A stretch of 64,000 nt of DNA from Rhodopirellula sp. (GCA_002701385.1 NZVD01000057.1:115089-179088), one strand, 5' to 3'; positions 39,278 to 48,529 are shown, counted from the first letter of the stretch. Program-made: numbers and translations. Notes: a model not told the origin generated them from the letters alone.

Positions 39278-39370
39278 GACCTACAGCTCAGGATGATCCG
39301 TAAAATTGATGCTCTGATTGTATCATCCTTCGAAAGATGTTTGGGCACTCTGGAAATAGTGGGCTCAAAT

Positions 39371-39429
39371 CCAATAAGTGCCACCCACTCGAAGATGGAT
39401 TGGCTGATCGAGTGGGTGGCACTTATTGG
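39371..39429. repeat. perfect 22-bp inverted repeat with 15-base loop
   Basis: The arm at 39371-39392 (containing AAGTGCCACCCACTCG) is an exact reverse complement of 39408-39429. The two arms could form a very stable hairpin between two minus-strand genes. A third, partial copy (AGTGGGTGGCACCTATT, one mismatch) lies at 39460-39476. No T run follows, so this is not a standard terminator. It resembles a REP/MITE-like intergenic element. Confidence 0.85.
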
Positions 39430-39459
39430 GGCATTTGGGAGTTTTTGAGGCTGGGAGGT

Positions 39460-39476
39460 AGTGGGTGGCACCTATT
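39460..39476. repeat. third, partial copy of the AGTGGGTGGCAC element
   Basis: AGTGGGTGGCACCTATT differs at one base from the right arm of the inverted repeat at 39408-39429, in the same orientation, and it runs into the stop codon of the DUF11 gene. It suggests that the element inserted or expanded at the 3' end of that gene. Confidence 0.7.
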
Positions 39477-41733
39477 AATTATCGGAATAGATACGAGTGC
39501 TTTCTTCTTTGGTGACAGGGACATTTACGTCATCGGAGAGCATTTGCACTTTGATGACATTGTCACCGGAGTCGAGCGCCTTAGCCTTGACTCGGAAGAC
39601 CGCCTCCTGATTAGGAGGTAGCCGATCCAGAGGTGCAAACAGTGCATTTTGGCCTTCAATTCTCAAGTCACTAGGCCCGCCTCCCTGGACCGCTCGTAAC
39701 GCCGTCGGAAAGGCTGCGTAGATCTGCACACCGGTGGCAGTACGCGTTCCTCGATTGACGACCCGAATCTCATATGTCGTATCACTGCCAACTTCGATTG
39801 GATCTGCGGTATCCTTCACACTAAATTCTAATTCCGGAACAGATTCCACTCGGACAATGTGATCAAAACTATCCTTTACTCCTAAGTCCGCTTTCCCTTC
39901 CAGCACGATCTTCTGCTCACCCGGCTCGACCGCCACAGCCGTTAGCTTGACAGAATCCCGTACATTTGGAGGTAACTCCTCGAGCTTCCAATACACGGCA
40001 TGTTCCCGCGCGTCATATTCTCCAAAATGATCCGTCGAAACGAATTTAAGCCCTTTCGAAAGAAAGGCAACCAAGTTTACATTTCGAGCGGATGCCGTCC
40101 CTGGATTGGCAACATCCACGGCGTAGGTCGCCTCCCGATCGAGATATCTTACTCTGGGACCTCGCAAACCTACCTGGACACCCGGTGCGATCACTTCAAT
40201 TTGCTGAACACTACGATCTTCCATCTGTCCATTACCTCGAACCGTCAGTGTATTGAACACAACTCCTGCCGCTTTCGCCGTTAGTCGCAAAGCCACTTGC
40301 TTCTGCTGTCCCGGACGCAATGTCCCAACCGGATACTCAAGTTCATTTCCTGCAACATGAGATAACTCCGGAGGAATATCCGCCTCTAAAACCACTCCGG
40401 TCGCATCACCACTTCCCGGATTCGAAACAGTCACATTGACCAAAACACTCTGACCAATCAACACTTTCTCGGGTGTCGTCTGAGTGATGGAGAGCTGAGG
40501 GCGTGTACTAACTGTGCGAACCGAAGCCAATGCTTCAAAAGACACACGAGCAACACTACCGATTTCCCCCTCCGCCAAAGGAACAACTTTCATCGACACG
40601 GTCGTTTCATCCCCAGGTTCCAATGTTCCTAATGCCCATTGGATCGAGCCGTCACTGGCTTGAATAAACTCAGGATGAGCACTTTCTAATCGTGAGCCTT
40701 TAGGCACAAAATCGGTCACACGAATACCATGAGCAGATACCTTCCCTGTGTTCTTAATTTTGGTTGTGAACACTGCTGTTCGGTTTACCTGGACTTCAGC
40801 TGGAGCAACTTTCTCCACGGTCAATGTTGGAGTTTGCTGGCCTTCAAGTTGGAGGCTGCCAGGCTGGGCGGTCAAAGCAGGGAATTCCCTTTCACTGCCT
40901 TCCAATTCAAATCCTGAATCTGTAGCCACATCATTCTGTGGTAAGGGTAAAGGAGCCAGATTAGGTTCGTTGGTCAAGCTTAACTGTCCCGGCGTATTGT
41001 CCGTTAATTCGGTAGGGGGGAGAGGTTGCTCGACCGTTTCAGCTCCCAAATCAACCGGCGTGTCTGCAATCGAGAAATTCCCGTCGCTCTCTACTGTGGG
41101 TTCAGGCAAAGGCAGTGGTTGTTCAGTGACAGTGGATGCATCGTCGGTTACTTGGAATTCTCCAGATTGTTCGTCGTCAAATGCCGGGGCGATCGGATCT
41201 GCCTGATCCCCAATGGTAAATTCTCCCGTTGAATTGCTGGGCGCAAACTGATCTGCATTCGTCTCATCACCAATAACAAACGAGTCACTGTCACCTGATT
41301 CAACCGGCGTATCCTCAGTGGAATCACCAACGACAAATTCTCCGTTCTCAATCGCAGCATCCGAAGAATCACCAACATTCAATACAAACTGATCCGAATC
41401 TTCCTGTTGACTAACAGTGACTTCTGTAGAATCGGTCAATTCCCATTCAGCTCCTTCAGTCATTCCTGTTGTGTCTGAATTCCCAGAAACAGGTAACGCG
41501 TCGGATCCCATAGAGAGCCGGTCGAAATCATCTGTGGTAGGAGGGGCGATATCCTGCTCAGAAATAACAGCATCGGGATCCACCAGACCAACGATTTCTT
41601 CATCTGTCTGGTTCACTCCAGCTACAGACGAGCTTTCACCAAACCATTTGGAGTAGACAACCCAACCTGAGCCACCGAGCATACAGACGGCCAACAGGCC
41701 TGTCAGCCCTACGCGGATTGCAGACGACTTCAT
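39475..41733 (-). CDS. membrane-anchored DUF11-repeat surface protein
   Basis: The 752-residue product starts with a membrane anchor (VGLTGLLAVCMLGGSGWVV), then a long acidic Ser/Thr/Pro/Asp-rich linker (about 35-290) and at least four DUF11-type beta-sandwich repeats, each with the pattern 'xGxxVxxxVxxxNxGxxxAxxVxxxxxxPxGxxxV' (for example 'VLIGQSVLVNVTVSNPG'). The linker holds degenerate copies of a short GxFxVxD motif. It is probably a stalk-like cell-surface protein. The start at 41733 was chosen because GGGGGA lies six bases upstream. The stop codon overlaps a repeated element. Confidence 0.88.
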   Translation of the reverse strand: MKSSAIRVGLTGLLAVCMLGGSGWVVYSKWFGESSSVAGVNQTDEEIVGLVDPDAVISEQDIAPPTTDDFDRLSMGSDALPVSGNSDTTGMTEGAEWELTDSTEVTVSQQEDSDQFVLNVGDSSDAAIENGEFVVGDSTEDTPVESGDSDSFVIGDETNADQFAPSNSTGEFTIGDQADPIAPAFDDEQSGEFQVTDDASTVTEQPLPLPEPTVESDGNFSIADTPVDLGAETVEQPLPPTELTDNTPGQLSLTNEPNLAPLPLPQNDVATDSGFELEGSEREFPALTAQPGSLQLEGQQTPTLTVEKVAPAEVQVNRTAVFTTKIKNTGKVSAHGIRVTDFVPKGSRLESAHPEFIQASDGSIQWALGTLEPGDETTVSMKVVPLAEGEIGSVARVSFEALASVRTVSTRPQLSITQTTPEKVLIGQSVLVNVTVSNPGSGDATGVVLEADIPPELSHVAGNELEYPVGTLRPGQQKQVALRLTAKAAGVVFNTLTVRGNGQMEDRSVQQIEVIAPGVQVGLRGPRVRYLDREATYAVDVANPGTASARNVNLVAFLSKGLKFVSTDHFGEYDAREHAVYWKLEELPPNVRDSVKLTAVAVEPGEQKIVLEGKADLGVKDSFDHIVRVESVPELEFSVKDTADPIEVGSDTTYEIRVVNRGTRTATGVQIYAAFPTALRAVQGGGPSDLRIEGQNALFAPLDRLPPNQEAVFRVKAKALDSGDNVIKVQMLSDDVNVPVTKEESTRIYSDN

Positions 41734-41859
41734 TTTTATAATCCCCCAATTCAATCGTTCTATTCGTTAAAGCGGAACGGTTTAACTTGGGATAGATAAC
41801 AAAAATAGGGATCTGAGGGAATACCAATCGCTTGTCGGGATATCGCGAGAACGGATTCG

Positions 41860-42864
41860 TTAACGAACGCTAATGATGGTAGGGGCTAGACACAGTAGAG
41901 GAATCACAAGTGAGGCCAAGCCAATAATCCAGCGAACAGGGCCCAACTTCACGGAATCATCTCGAGTAGGTGGATGCTCAAGTCCCATCGCCATAATCAT
42001 GATGATCATCAGAATGAACATCATCGACTCCATATACACCTGATAGGCAATCACCAACACCATGAGCACTCTTGCGATCCAATGCGCTGCTTTACCAAAC
42101 AAGCAATAGGTCACATGGCCGCCATCAAGCTGTCCCATGGGGACCATGTTGATCCCCGTCACAACCAGACCAAACCAACCTGCCACAAAAGCCGGGTTCA
42201 ACTGAGAAAACACAACGACATCCGGTAGTGGACTATCCGGATGAGCCCATCCATACATAAATCGAATCAACAGTGGTAATTCCAGTTCAAACGGCCCTAC
42301 ACCAGGCTTACTCAAATCGAGCGTCGCGACACCATACCACATCACAGGAATGGCTAGTACCAAACCTGCGATAGGACCGGCCAATCCGATATCAAAAATT
42401 TGACGCCGATCTGCCTTGCGGCCATCCATCAAAATGACAGCTCCAAAAGTTCCCACGGGACTGATAGGACAAGGGATACAGTAGGGCAAGGTGGATGGAA
42501 TACCGTAAATACGAGTGGCAATATAATGCCCGAATTCGTGGAGTAATAAGATCCCCATGGAACAGAGCATATAAGTAATACCTTGATCGATATTTTTCAG
42601 AATTGTTGCACGTAGCCCGATGGAGTCGACACTGGCTGTCCCCATCCCCGCAGGCATCCAATAGTACATTGGCATAAAATCTAAAGCGGCAACAAAAAAG
42701 ACACTCATCAATGTCAATCCAAGCCATACCAGCGGTTTCAAAACGCGAGGCCGGTGGCGTGCCGGGGCTTCAGCCCCTGAATCCTGTACGGATTCATCTT
42801 CACCCACAGGCAAATCATCCACTGTTGGTGAGATTAGGTTGTCATCTGTATCACTGGAGTCCAT
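41860..42864 (-). CDS. M50 site-2-protease-like membrane metalloprotease
   Basis: The 334-residue product has several membrane helices and the zinc motif HEFGH ('GILLLHEFGHYIATRIYG'), with the second motif 'NMVPMGQLDGGHVTYCLFG' supplying the third ligand (Asp). 'PVGTFGAVILMDGRKADRR' matches the family. It cleaves membrane-embedded substrates such as anti-sigma factors in other bacteria; no candidate partner is adjacent. The start at 42864 is taken because it lies 10 bases after the EamA stop; an upstream start at 42915 would overlap that gene. A 12-base palindrome sits over the stop codon. Confidence 0.9.
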   Translation of the reverse strand: MDSSDTDDNLISPTVDDLPVGEDESVQDSGAEAPARHRPRVLKPLVWLGLTLMSVFFVAALDFMPMYYWMPAGMGTASVDSIGLRATILKNIDQGITYMLCSMGILLLHEFGHYIATRIYGIPSTLPYCIPCPISPVGTFGAVILMDGRKADRRQIFDIGLAGPIAGLVLAIPVMWYGVATLDLSKPGVGPFELELPLLIRFMYGWAHPDSPLPDVVVFSQLNPAFVAGWFGLVVTGINMVPMGQLDGGHVTYCLFGKAAHWIARVLMVLVIAYQVYMESMMFILMIIMIMAMGLEHPPTRDDSVKLGPVRWIIGLASLVIPLLCLAPTIISVR

Positions 42865-42874
42865 ACCCCTAATT

Positions 42875-43783
42875 CTAACCTTCCATTGCCAGCTGGCGAG
42901 AAGTCTTTCGTTCATTCATAAAGCGAATGACAAGTCCAATCAATATGAACACAGCTCCGATCAACGTACTCACTTCAGGACGCTCATAACTTGTCAGGTG
43001 CCCCCAGGCGATATAGACCCAGAGCGGCACAAGAATCGGTTCCAGAATCACAATCCCTGTTGCTTCATGACCTGGGATTTGCTTAACGCTTTTTGCAAAC
43101 AGCCAATAGGGTAATCCCATCTGCAACATTCCAAAGGCAGCCAGTGCCACCCACTGAATCCACTCCTGTGGATAAATGCCAACCTGAACGACAAAGGGAA
43201 GAAAGACCACGCATGTGACGACATGATTAATTCCCACAATCCAGGCTGCTTCAAAATCGCGCATCCAGCGTAAGGATAAGACCACCAAAGCATAAGTAAA
43301 TCCAACCAGTATTTTTAGTGTCAGCCCCCATAATGTATCGTCCTGAAATTGTGGAATGAGAATCACGAGCACGCCGATCATCTGAAAGAAAACCATAGCC
43401 CAGTCTGCCCAGCCGGTCTTCTCTTTCAGCATGATGACCCCCAGAGTAATGATCCAAATCGGAGCGGTATATTGCAGCCAGATGGCATTCGATGCTTCGT
43501 AACGCTCCATCACCGTCAGGTAGGTGTAATTCATCGCTACAAAAATCAAGGTCACAGGAATCAACCTGACCGACCATTGTGGCTTACGAACGATGGGCAA
43601 CAAAATTAAACAAGCGAATGCTGCACGCCAAAATGCCAGTACAAAACCTGGCCAACCCTCAAACCAGGGAGCTTTGGCGAAAAATCCACTTGTGCTCCAC
43701 AATATGGCCGCCAGAACAATCATCCAGCGAGCGCGCACAACAGCCGCACGCTTGGCTTGATCGACGTTCGACGAGGCTTGCAA
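42875..43783 (-). CDS. EamA-family (DMT) transporter
   Basis: The 302-residue product has about ten hydrophobic helices in two repeated halves, with 'WMIVLAAILWSTSGFFAKAP' at the N-terminus and 'ATGIVILEPILVPLWVYIAWG' in the second half, which is characteristic of EamA drug/metabolite transporters. The direction and substrate are unknown (often amino acids or metabolites). The start is a TTG at 43783 with GAGG seven bases upstream. It lies 14 bases after the FAD oxidoreductase gene and 10 bases before the M50 gene, so the three are probably cotranscribed. Confidence 0.9.
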   Translation of the reverse strand: MQASSNVDQAKRAAVVRARWMIVLAAILWSTSGFFAKAPWFEGWPGFVLAFWRAAFACLILLPIVRKPQWSVRLIPVTLIFVAMNYTYLTVMERYEASNAIWLQYTAPIWIITLGVIMLKEKTGWADWAMVFFQMIGVLVILIPQFQDDTLWGLTLKILVGFTYALVVLSLRWMRDFEAAWIVGINHVVTCVVFLPFVVQVGIYPQEWIQWVALAAFGMLQMGLPYWLFAKSVKQIPGHEATGIVILEPILVPLWVYIAWGHLTSYERPEVSTLIGAVFILIGLVIRFMNERKTSRQLAMEG

Positions 43784-43797
43784 ACCGTGGCCTCGCT

Positions 43798-45423
43798 TTA
43801 TAGATCTTTCAGGATGGCCGCGGCAGCATTTCGGCCACAGGTCCCCATCACTCCGCCGCCAGGGTGACTAGCAGCTCCGCAAAGATATAGCCCGGAAAGA
43901 GGAGTGCGATGATCCGCCCATCCTGTCACCGGTCGATTAAAGAAGAGTTGATTGGGTGACATTGCTCCCTGCATGATATTACCACCGGTCAGTCCAAACT
44001 CCCGTTCTAGGTCCAACGGACTCAATATCTGGCGATGCTCTATTGCATCCGGCACGTTGGGAGCATAGCGGCTAAGTACTTGAATACAGCGATCTGCAAA
44101 ATCTTCCTTGATATCATCCCAGTGCTTCCCATCGGCTAGTTGATAAGGAGCAAACTGAACAAAGATATTCATTAAATGCTTACCTTCCGGAGCAATCGTT
44201 TTGTCGAGGCTCGTAGGCAACGTAATTTCCAACACAGGTTCGGTACTCGGCCAGCCCGCCACGGCATCTGCGTAAGCGCGTTCGATATATCCCACCGTTG
44301 GGCTAATGTGAATCGTCCCATGATGATGGGGAGCCGTTTCAGTGGACTTTTTACAGGTAAAGTTAGGGAGTTCACTAAGGGCCAGATTTATCTTCATTGA
44401 TGCTGAGCTGTAATCGATGCGATTGACGGCATGCAGAAAAGCTTCAGGCAGGTGTTCCGGCTTCACCATATGATTGAATGTAAGATTTGCATCCACGCTG
44501 GACGCGACCACAGGAGCTTCGATCAATCGACCATCGGAAAGCGTCACTCCGACCACCTGTTCCTCTTCGACCAACACCCGGCGTACTTCCGACTCGCGGT
44601 AAATGTCCACCGACAAGCTTTGGCAAACAGAAGCTAACGCATCCGCCAACGCTCCCATGCCTCCCTGAACATAGCCCCATACGCCACGCTCACCGCCGGC
44701 CTTCCCCATGACATGATGTAATAGGACATAAGCAGACCCCGGAGCCGATAACGACTGGAAACTGCCGATGATTGCATCGGTTCCGAGCGTCGCTCGAAGG
44801 ACTTCACTTTCAAAAGTATTTTCCAGGATTGGTCGGGCGGCACCGGTTAGGAAATCCATCGCCGCCGGTAGATCTTCACCGAGTTCCCCCAAAGACTGAT
44901 ACAGATTTAGTAGTCGTGCCGAGTCCTTCACCTTCGAAGTGAAACTTCGACTACGCCATGAGTTTGGTAAGGGGAGCGGACTAGACGCTGGGTTTTGCAT
45001 GAGCGGTTCGATCACTTGTGCAATCCGTTCCAGTTGCGCACAGTATTTCGGATAAGCTTCCGCATCCGATTTACTAAACTGGGCAATCTCCTGTTGATTG
45101 GCAGCCATGTCCGGACCGAGCGTTAGGCTTCGGCCATCCAGCAATGGTGTAAATGAAGAGGGATTCCTGCGTAGAATCTTCAGCCCCTTTTCAGCCAGTC
45201 GCAAGTCCGCCATAACCTGTGATTCCATTAAGCTCACAACATACGCGGCGGTGGATACTTTATATCCCGGCCAGAGTTCTTCAGAATTCGCACATCCACC
45301 TAGGACATGACGGCGTTCCAGTACGCAGACTTTCTTTCCCGCACGCGCCAAATAGGCTGCTGTCACCAGGCCATTATGGCCACCACCAATAACGATGGCA
45401 TCATATCGATCAAAACCAGACAT
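43798..45423 (-). CDS. FAD-dependent oxidoreductase, phytoene desaturase/PYROXD2-like
   Basis: The 541-residue product opens with a dinucleotide-binding fold, 'YDAIVIGGGHNGLVTAAYLA' followed by VCVLERR (the acidic end residue binds ribose). The C-terminal 'GLYLCGAASHPGGGVMGTCG' is the family's second FAD-binding motif. The overall sequence matches the phytoene-dehydrogenase-related group that includes mammalian PYROXD2, rather than the carotenoid desaturases proper; no carotenoid genes are next to it. Substrate unknown. First gene of the unit that continues with the EamA and M50 genes. Confidence 0.9.
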   Translation of the reverse strand: MSGFDRYDAIVIGGGHNGLVTAAYLARAGKKVCVLERRHVLGGCANSEELWPGYKVSTAAYVVSLMESQVMADLRLAEKGLKILRRNPSSFTPLLDGRSLTLGPDMAANQQEIAQFSKSDAEAYPKYCAQLERIAQVIEPLMQNPASSPLPLPNSWRSRSFTSKVKDSARLLNLYQSLGELGEDLPAAMDFLTGAARPILENTFESEVLRATLGTDAIIGSFQSLSAPGSAYVLLHHVMGKAGGERGVWGYVQGGMGALADALASVCQSLSVDIYRESEVRRVLVEEEQVVGVTLSDGRLIEAPVVASSVDANLTFNHMVKPEHLPEAFLHAVNRIDYSSASMKINLALSELPNFTCKKSTETAPHHHGTIHISPTVGYIERAYADAVAGWPSTEPVLEITLPTSLDKTIAPEGKHLMNIFVQFAPYQLADGKHWDDIKEDFADRCIQVLSRYAPNVPDAIEHRQILSPLDLEREFGLTGGNIMQGAMSPNQLFFNRPVTGWADHRTPLSGLYLCGAASHPGGGVMGTCGRNAAAAILKDL

Positions 45424-45486
45424 CGCGTTTCTAATTCCTAAGAAGCTTCGGGGGTAAGGAAGGCAGGTAGGTTAGTTTTCTGGGCC

Positions 45487-47052
45487 CTACCACTTGAGAC
45501 CAAATTGTTCTCCACCTGAAGAACGATCGCGTCCACCTTTTAATGGGGCATCCGAGCGTTTAACAGCTAGTTCGCGCGGTGGTAATTCCTCTTCCACTTC
45601 TTTTCTGGTTTGTTTTACCGGAGCCGCAGTGGTTTGTTTGATAGACAACGCGATTCTTTGCGCGTCCACGTCGACCGAGAGAATTTTGACATTCACTTCC
45701 TGTCCTTCACTCACTTCTGTGCTCACGACACTGACTCGACGATGAGCCAATTCACTGACGTGAACAAGCCCTTCTATTCCTGCGGCCAGTTTGATAAAGG
45801 CACCAAAGTCTGCGATCCGAGAAACCGTGCCACTGACCACTTCACCTACGCGAAAGCGTTCATTGATTCCTTCCCAGGGATGGGACTGTAATGCCCGCAG
45901 CGACAATCCCAGCTTTCCGGTCTCGGGGTTTATCTTCTCCAAACGAACGCGAACTTTATCGCCTTCTTTCACGAGCTCGCTGGGATGCTTAATTCGCTCC
46001 CAACTCATCTGACTGATATGGATCAGGCCGTCGATACCACCAATATCAACAAACGCTCCAAAGTCTTTGACGCTACGCACGACGCCTTCATGGACACTTC
46101 CCACTTCCAGTGAGCCCAATTTCTGTTCGCGTTGCTCAGCTGCTTCACGTTCCATAATGGCTCGGTGACTCAGCACTAGATTACGACGTTCGGCACTGGC
46201 TTCGGTCACAACACACTGTAACTTTCGCCCGACGTACTCTTCAAAATTCTCTACACGATAAATCGAAATTTGGCTGGCTGGAATAAACCCACGAATGGAA
46301 TTGGCCTGGCATTCCAAGCCCCCCACATTACTTCCCGTGATGGTTACATCAATCACAGCACCTTCCTGCAGATCACTCCAATCTGCAACGGAAACCGCTG
46401 CTCCGGGAATCGTCACTTCATAAATCTGGTCGTCTTCATTGAAGCCTGTCACGATGATATCGATATCAGATCCCACTTCTGGAATCTCGGTGAACACCTG
46501 CAGGTTTACCACTCCTTCATTGGCGGCACCTAAGGAGACGAACAGATGATTGGCATCCACACGCAATACCGTAGCTCGTCGACGATCATCCAGTTCTACA
46601 TTTCCTGCATTCGCCGGAGCGGAGGTATCCAACAGATCGTCAATACTCTCTCCACCCAATGCAGCCGCGATTTCATCCTCTAAATCCTGAGACAATTGAT
46701 CTCGAACCGAAGGGATCGGCACGGGGCCTTTGTTGGGTACGACGACTGCATCGGCAGGAGCTTTTCCACCGACATGCGGCTTCGCTCCACGGGGCTTATC
46801 GCTTTCACCCTGTTGTCGTCGAGATCCGATTTGAATTTTTCTCGCAGGCCCTGTTGGTGTGGCATCGGTGCTTTTCTGAGCAGGCGTTTCGGCAGCCGCG
46901 GGCGTGTCCCCAGCGTTAGTCTGATTTGCTGAAGTAGCAGCCGCTTCGCTCTGTGTGTTTTCCTCTGCCACTTCGGCTTGGGCTTCGCCTGTCGCAGCCT
47001 CTGTTTCAGCTGGCTGATTGTCCTCGGGTTGCTGATTGATCTCTTCGGTCAT
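45487..47052 (-). CDS. rpsA: ribosomal protein S1-like, S1-domain protein
   Basis: The 521-residue product has an acidic/Ala-rich low-complexity N-terminus (about 1-80) and a basic Gly/Arg-rich segment, then four S1-type OB-folds at about 155-225, 232-305, 320-395 and 400-475. The last two are classical ('GVVRSVKDFGAFVDIGGIDG' and 'GTVSRIADFGAFIKLAAGIE'), while the first two are divergent. It binds mRNA on the 30S subunit. Enterobacterial S1 has six domains; four-domain forms are known in other phyla. The N-terminal extension is unlike the enterobacterial one. A hairpin lies in the 5' leader. Confidence 0.9.
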   Translation of the reverse strand: MTEEINQQPEDNQPAETEAATGEAQAEVAEENTQSEAAATSANQTNAGDTPAAAETPAQKSTDATPTGPARKIQIGSRRQQGESDKPRGAKPHVGGKAPADAVVVPNKGPVPIPSVRDQLSQDLEDEIAAALGGESIDDLLDTSAPANAGNVELDDRRRATVLRVDANHLFVSLGAANEGVVNLQVFTEIPEVGSDIDIIVTGFNEDDQIYEVTIPGAAVSVADWSDLQEGAVIDVTITGSNVGGLECQANSIRGFIPASQISIYRVENFEEYVGRKLQCVVTEASAERRNLVLSHRAIMEREAAEQREQKLGSLEVGSVHEGVVRSVKDFGAFVDIGGIDGLIHISQMSWERIKHPSELVKEGDKVRVRLEKINPETGKLGLSLRALQSHPWEGINERFRVGEVVSGTVSRIADFGAFIKLAAGIEGLVHVSELAHRRVSVVSTEVSEGQEVNVKILSVDVDAQRIALSIKQTTAAPVKQTRKEVEEELPPRELAVKRSDAPLKGGRDRSSGGEQFGLKW

Positions 47053-47068
47053 AGTCGTGACTTAGTTT

Positions 47069-47084
47069 GTGCTCTGAAGAGCAC
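47069..47084 (-). promoter_or_regulatory. hairpin in the rpsA leader
   Basis: GTGCTCT and AGAGCAC pair perfectly around two bases, 17-32 bases upstream of the rpsA start codon. S1 synthesis is autoregulated through leader structure in other bacteria, so this may be a translational control element; it is short. Confidence 0.35.
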
Positions 47085-47303
47085 TTTTCCATGTGGCTTA
47101 TTTGGTGTTACTCCCGAATTTTGTCCCGTGAACAAATGAAATTCGAGGTATTGAGTAGTTTACCAATGGCATTGGTGTGTGGGTAGTCAGCAAACAGATA
47201 CTTCACGTCTCAATCGGAGAAGATGTTGACGAAGCCAGCGGTCAAGATAGATGATATTAAGGAGTTCTAAGTTCATTTCTTTCCATCAGGACACCGCTTC
47301 ATC

Positions 47304-47864
47304 GTGACAGGTTTTAAATCCGCCGATTATGGCTCCGCTTTTGCTGTATTGATTGACCCCAATCGACCAGTGGCCATCGACGCAGGCAGTGCAAATACGT
47401 CTCTGCAGGCCACTTTAGAAAACACGGATATCGAAAACGCCTTTGCTTCACCTATCACCAGTATTGATTTTGCTTCAAGCTGTCTTTCGGCCGCATGGCT
47501 ATGGAACGACTTTTTAGATGAGTCCCATACCATTAGTCAGGACATTCACACCTCAACCGGTAGTTTCTGGCATGCCATTATGCATCGACGAGAGTGTGAT
47601 TACTCAAATTCCAAATACTGGTTTCGAAAAGTAGGGAAACATGATGTATTTGTGCCATTAGCCGAGCAGGCGGTGGATTTGGCAGGCGGCACCGACAGAT
47701 TTGGTCTATTGGATCATGGCGGCTGGGATCCTTTTGCGTTTGTCGACCTATGCCAGCAGGCCGGAAACGGTGACCCCAGCTTACTCGACTACTGCCGTGA
47801 AATAACTCGCGTTGAGTGGGAATTGTTGTTTGATTATTGTTATCAACGTGCTGTTGGTTCATAG
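47304..47864 (+). CDS. conserved hypothetical protein, 186 aa
   Basis: A soluble, acidic protein with many Trp and His residues ('TGSFWHAIMHRRECDYSNSK', 'YWFRKVGKHDVFVPLAEQAV'). I recognise the style of a planctomycete conserved hypothetical protein but no known domain. It lacks a signal peptide. The start is unsure: GTG at 47304 is the first start codon after a stop at 47268, with AGGA 13 bases upstream. An AAGGAG at 47259-47264 has no matching start codon at the proper distance. Divergent from rpsA. Confidence 0.7.
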   Translation: MTGFKSADYGSAFAVLIDPNRPVAIDAGSANTSLQATLENTDIENAFASPITSIDFASSCLSAAWLWNDFLDESHTISQDIHTSTGSFWHAIMHRRECDYSNSKYWFRKVGKHDVFVPLAEQAVDLAGGTDRFGLLDHGGWDPFAFVDLCQQAGNGDPSLLDYCREITRVEWELLFDYCYQRAVGS

Positions 47865-47903
47865 ACAATAGCAGAGATCCAATCGTATCCAAGGACGAAT
47901 GAT

Positions 47904-48509
47904 ATGGCCTTTCAATTTCGATGCCCTAATGGATGTTTACTCGAAGCTGAGGATCATGATGTCGGCCAGATTATCAACTGTCCGGCTTGTGCAACGAGAA
48001 TGGCTATCCCTCCCAATCCCGCCGGCCCTCCAGTCGCTGCTCCTATCTCACCTACTGCCCCATCGGCAACGCATCAATACGCAGCAAACTCGCCCGAAGA
48101 GTACTATGAAGATCCTCCGGAAGTGGAAGTTTTCCCGGACGTCACCAGCGATCAAGAATTTGCAACGGATGAATTCAGCGTGGACACAGGCGAAGAATCG
48201 GTGGGAGATTCTGAACTCCCGGACTTCGATGGTGAAATTGAGAACAAAGATGAACTCCATATTCCCTGTCCCAATGGACACGTGCTGGCCGTAACCAGAG
48301 ATCTACTGCAGGAAGTAGCTATTTGTCCTTACTGTGGCGTAGAATTCGAATTACTGGAACGAAACAGTGTCGAAGCAAAGCAAAAGAGGGCCGAGCAGGC
48401 AGAGCGTCGTGCCGAAAAGGGTGAACGCGTCTTTCTCTATTGGGGAATCGGGGTGGCTGTGATTGTCGTCGGGACCATTATTGGACTCGCCATTGCGTAC
48501 AGTAAATAG
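47904..48509 (+). CDS. double zinc-ribbon protein with C-terminal membrane helix
   Basis: The 201-residue product has two zinc-ribbon-like motifs: C7, C11, C26 and C29 ('FRCPNGCLLEAEDHDVGQI' to 'NCPAC') and a second, 'CPNGHVLAVTRDLL' to 'CPYCG', near residues 116-140. The region between is acidic and Pro-rich. After a basic Lys/Arg/Ala helix (AKQKRAEQAERRAEKGERV), one membrane helix (YWGIGVAVIVVGTIIGLAIA) ends the protein, so it is tail-anchored with the ribbons in the cytoplasm. Such ribbons are frequent in planctomycetes; the function is unknown. 39 bases separate it from the hypothetical gene upstream. Confidence 0.8.
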   Translation: MAFQFRCPNGCLLEAEDHDVGQIINCPACATRMAIPPNPAGPPVAAPISPTAPSATHQYAANSPEEYYEDPPEVEVFPDVTSDQEFATDEFSVDTGEESVGDSELPDFDGEIENKDELHIPCPNGHVLAVTRDLLQEVAICPYCGVEFELLERNSVEAKQKRAEQAERRAEKGERVFLYWGIGVAVIVVGTIIGLAIAYSK

Positions 48510-48529
48510 GTTTCCCTGTCTCTGGCTGA

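Noticed and set aside
40748-41206. 152-residue Ser-rich frame on the plus strand
   Set aside because: It is antisense to the acidic linker of the DUF11 protein, whose Glu/Asp/Ser codons leave the opposite strand open.
41856-41867. 12-base perfect palindrome TTCGTTAACGAA over the stop codon of the M50 gene
   Set aside because: Short, no loop and no T run; not a terminator, and a regulatory role cannot be argued from its position.
43143-43155. AGTGCCACCCACT, a 13-base match to the 39371-39429 inverted repeat
   Set aside because: It falls within the EamA coding sequence (IQWVAL) with no flanking similarity, so chance or codon constraint explains it well enough.
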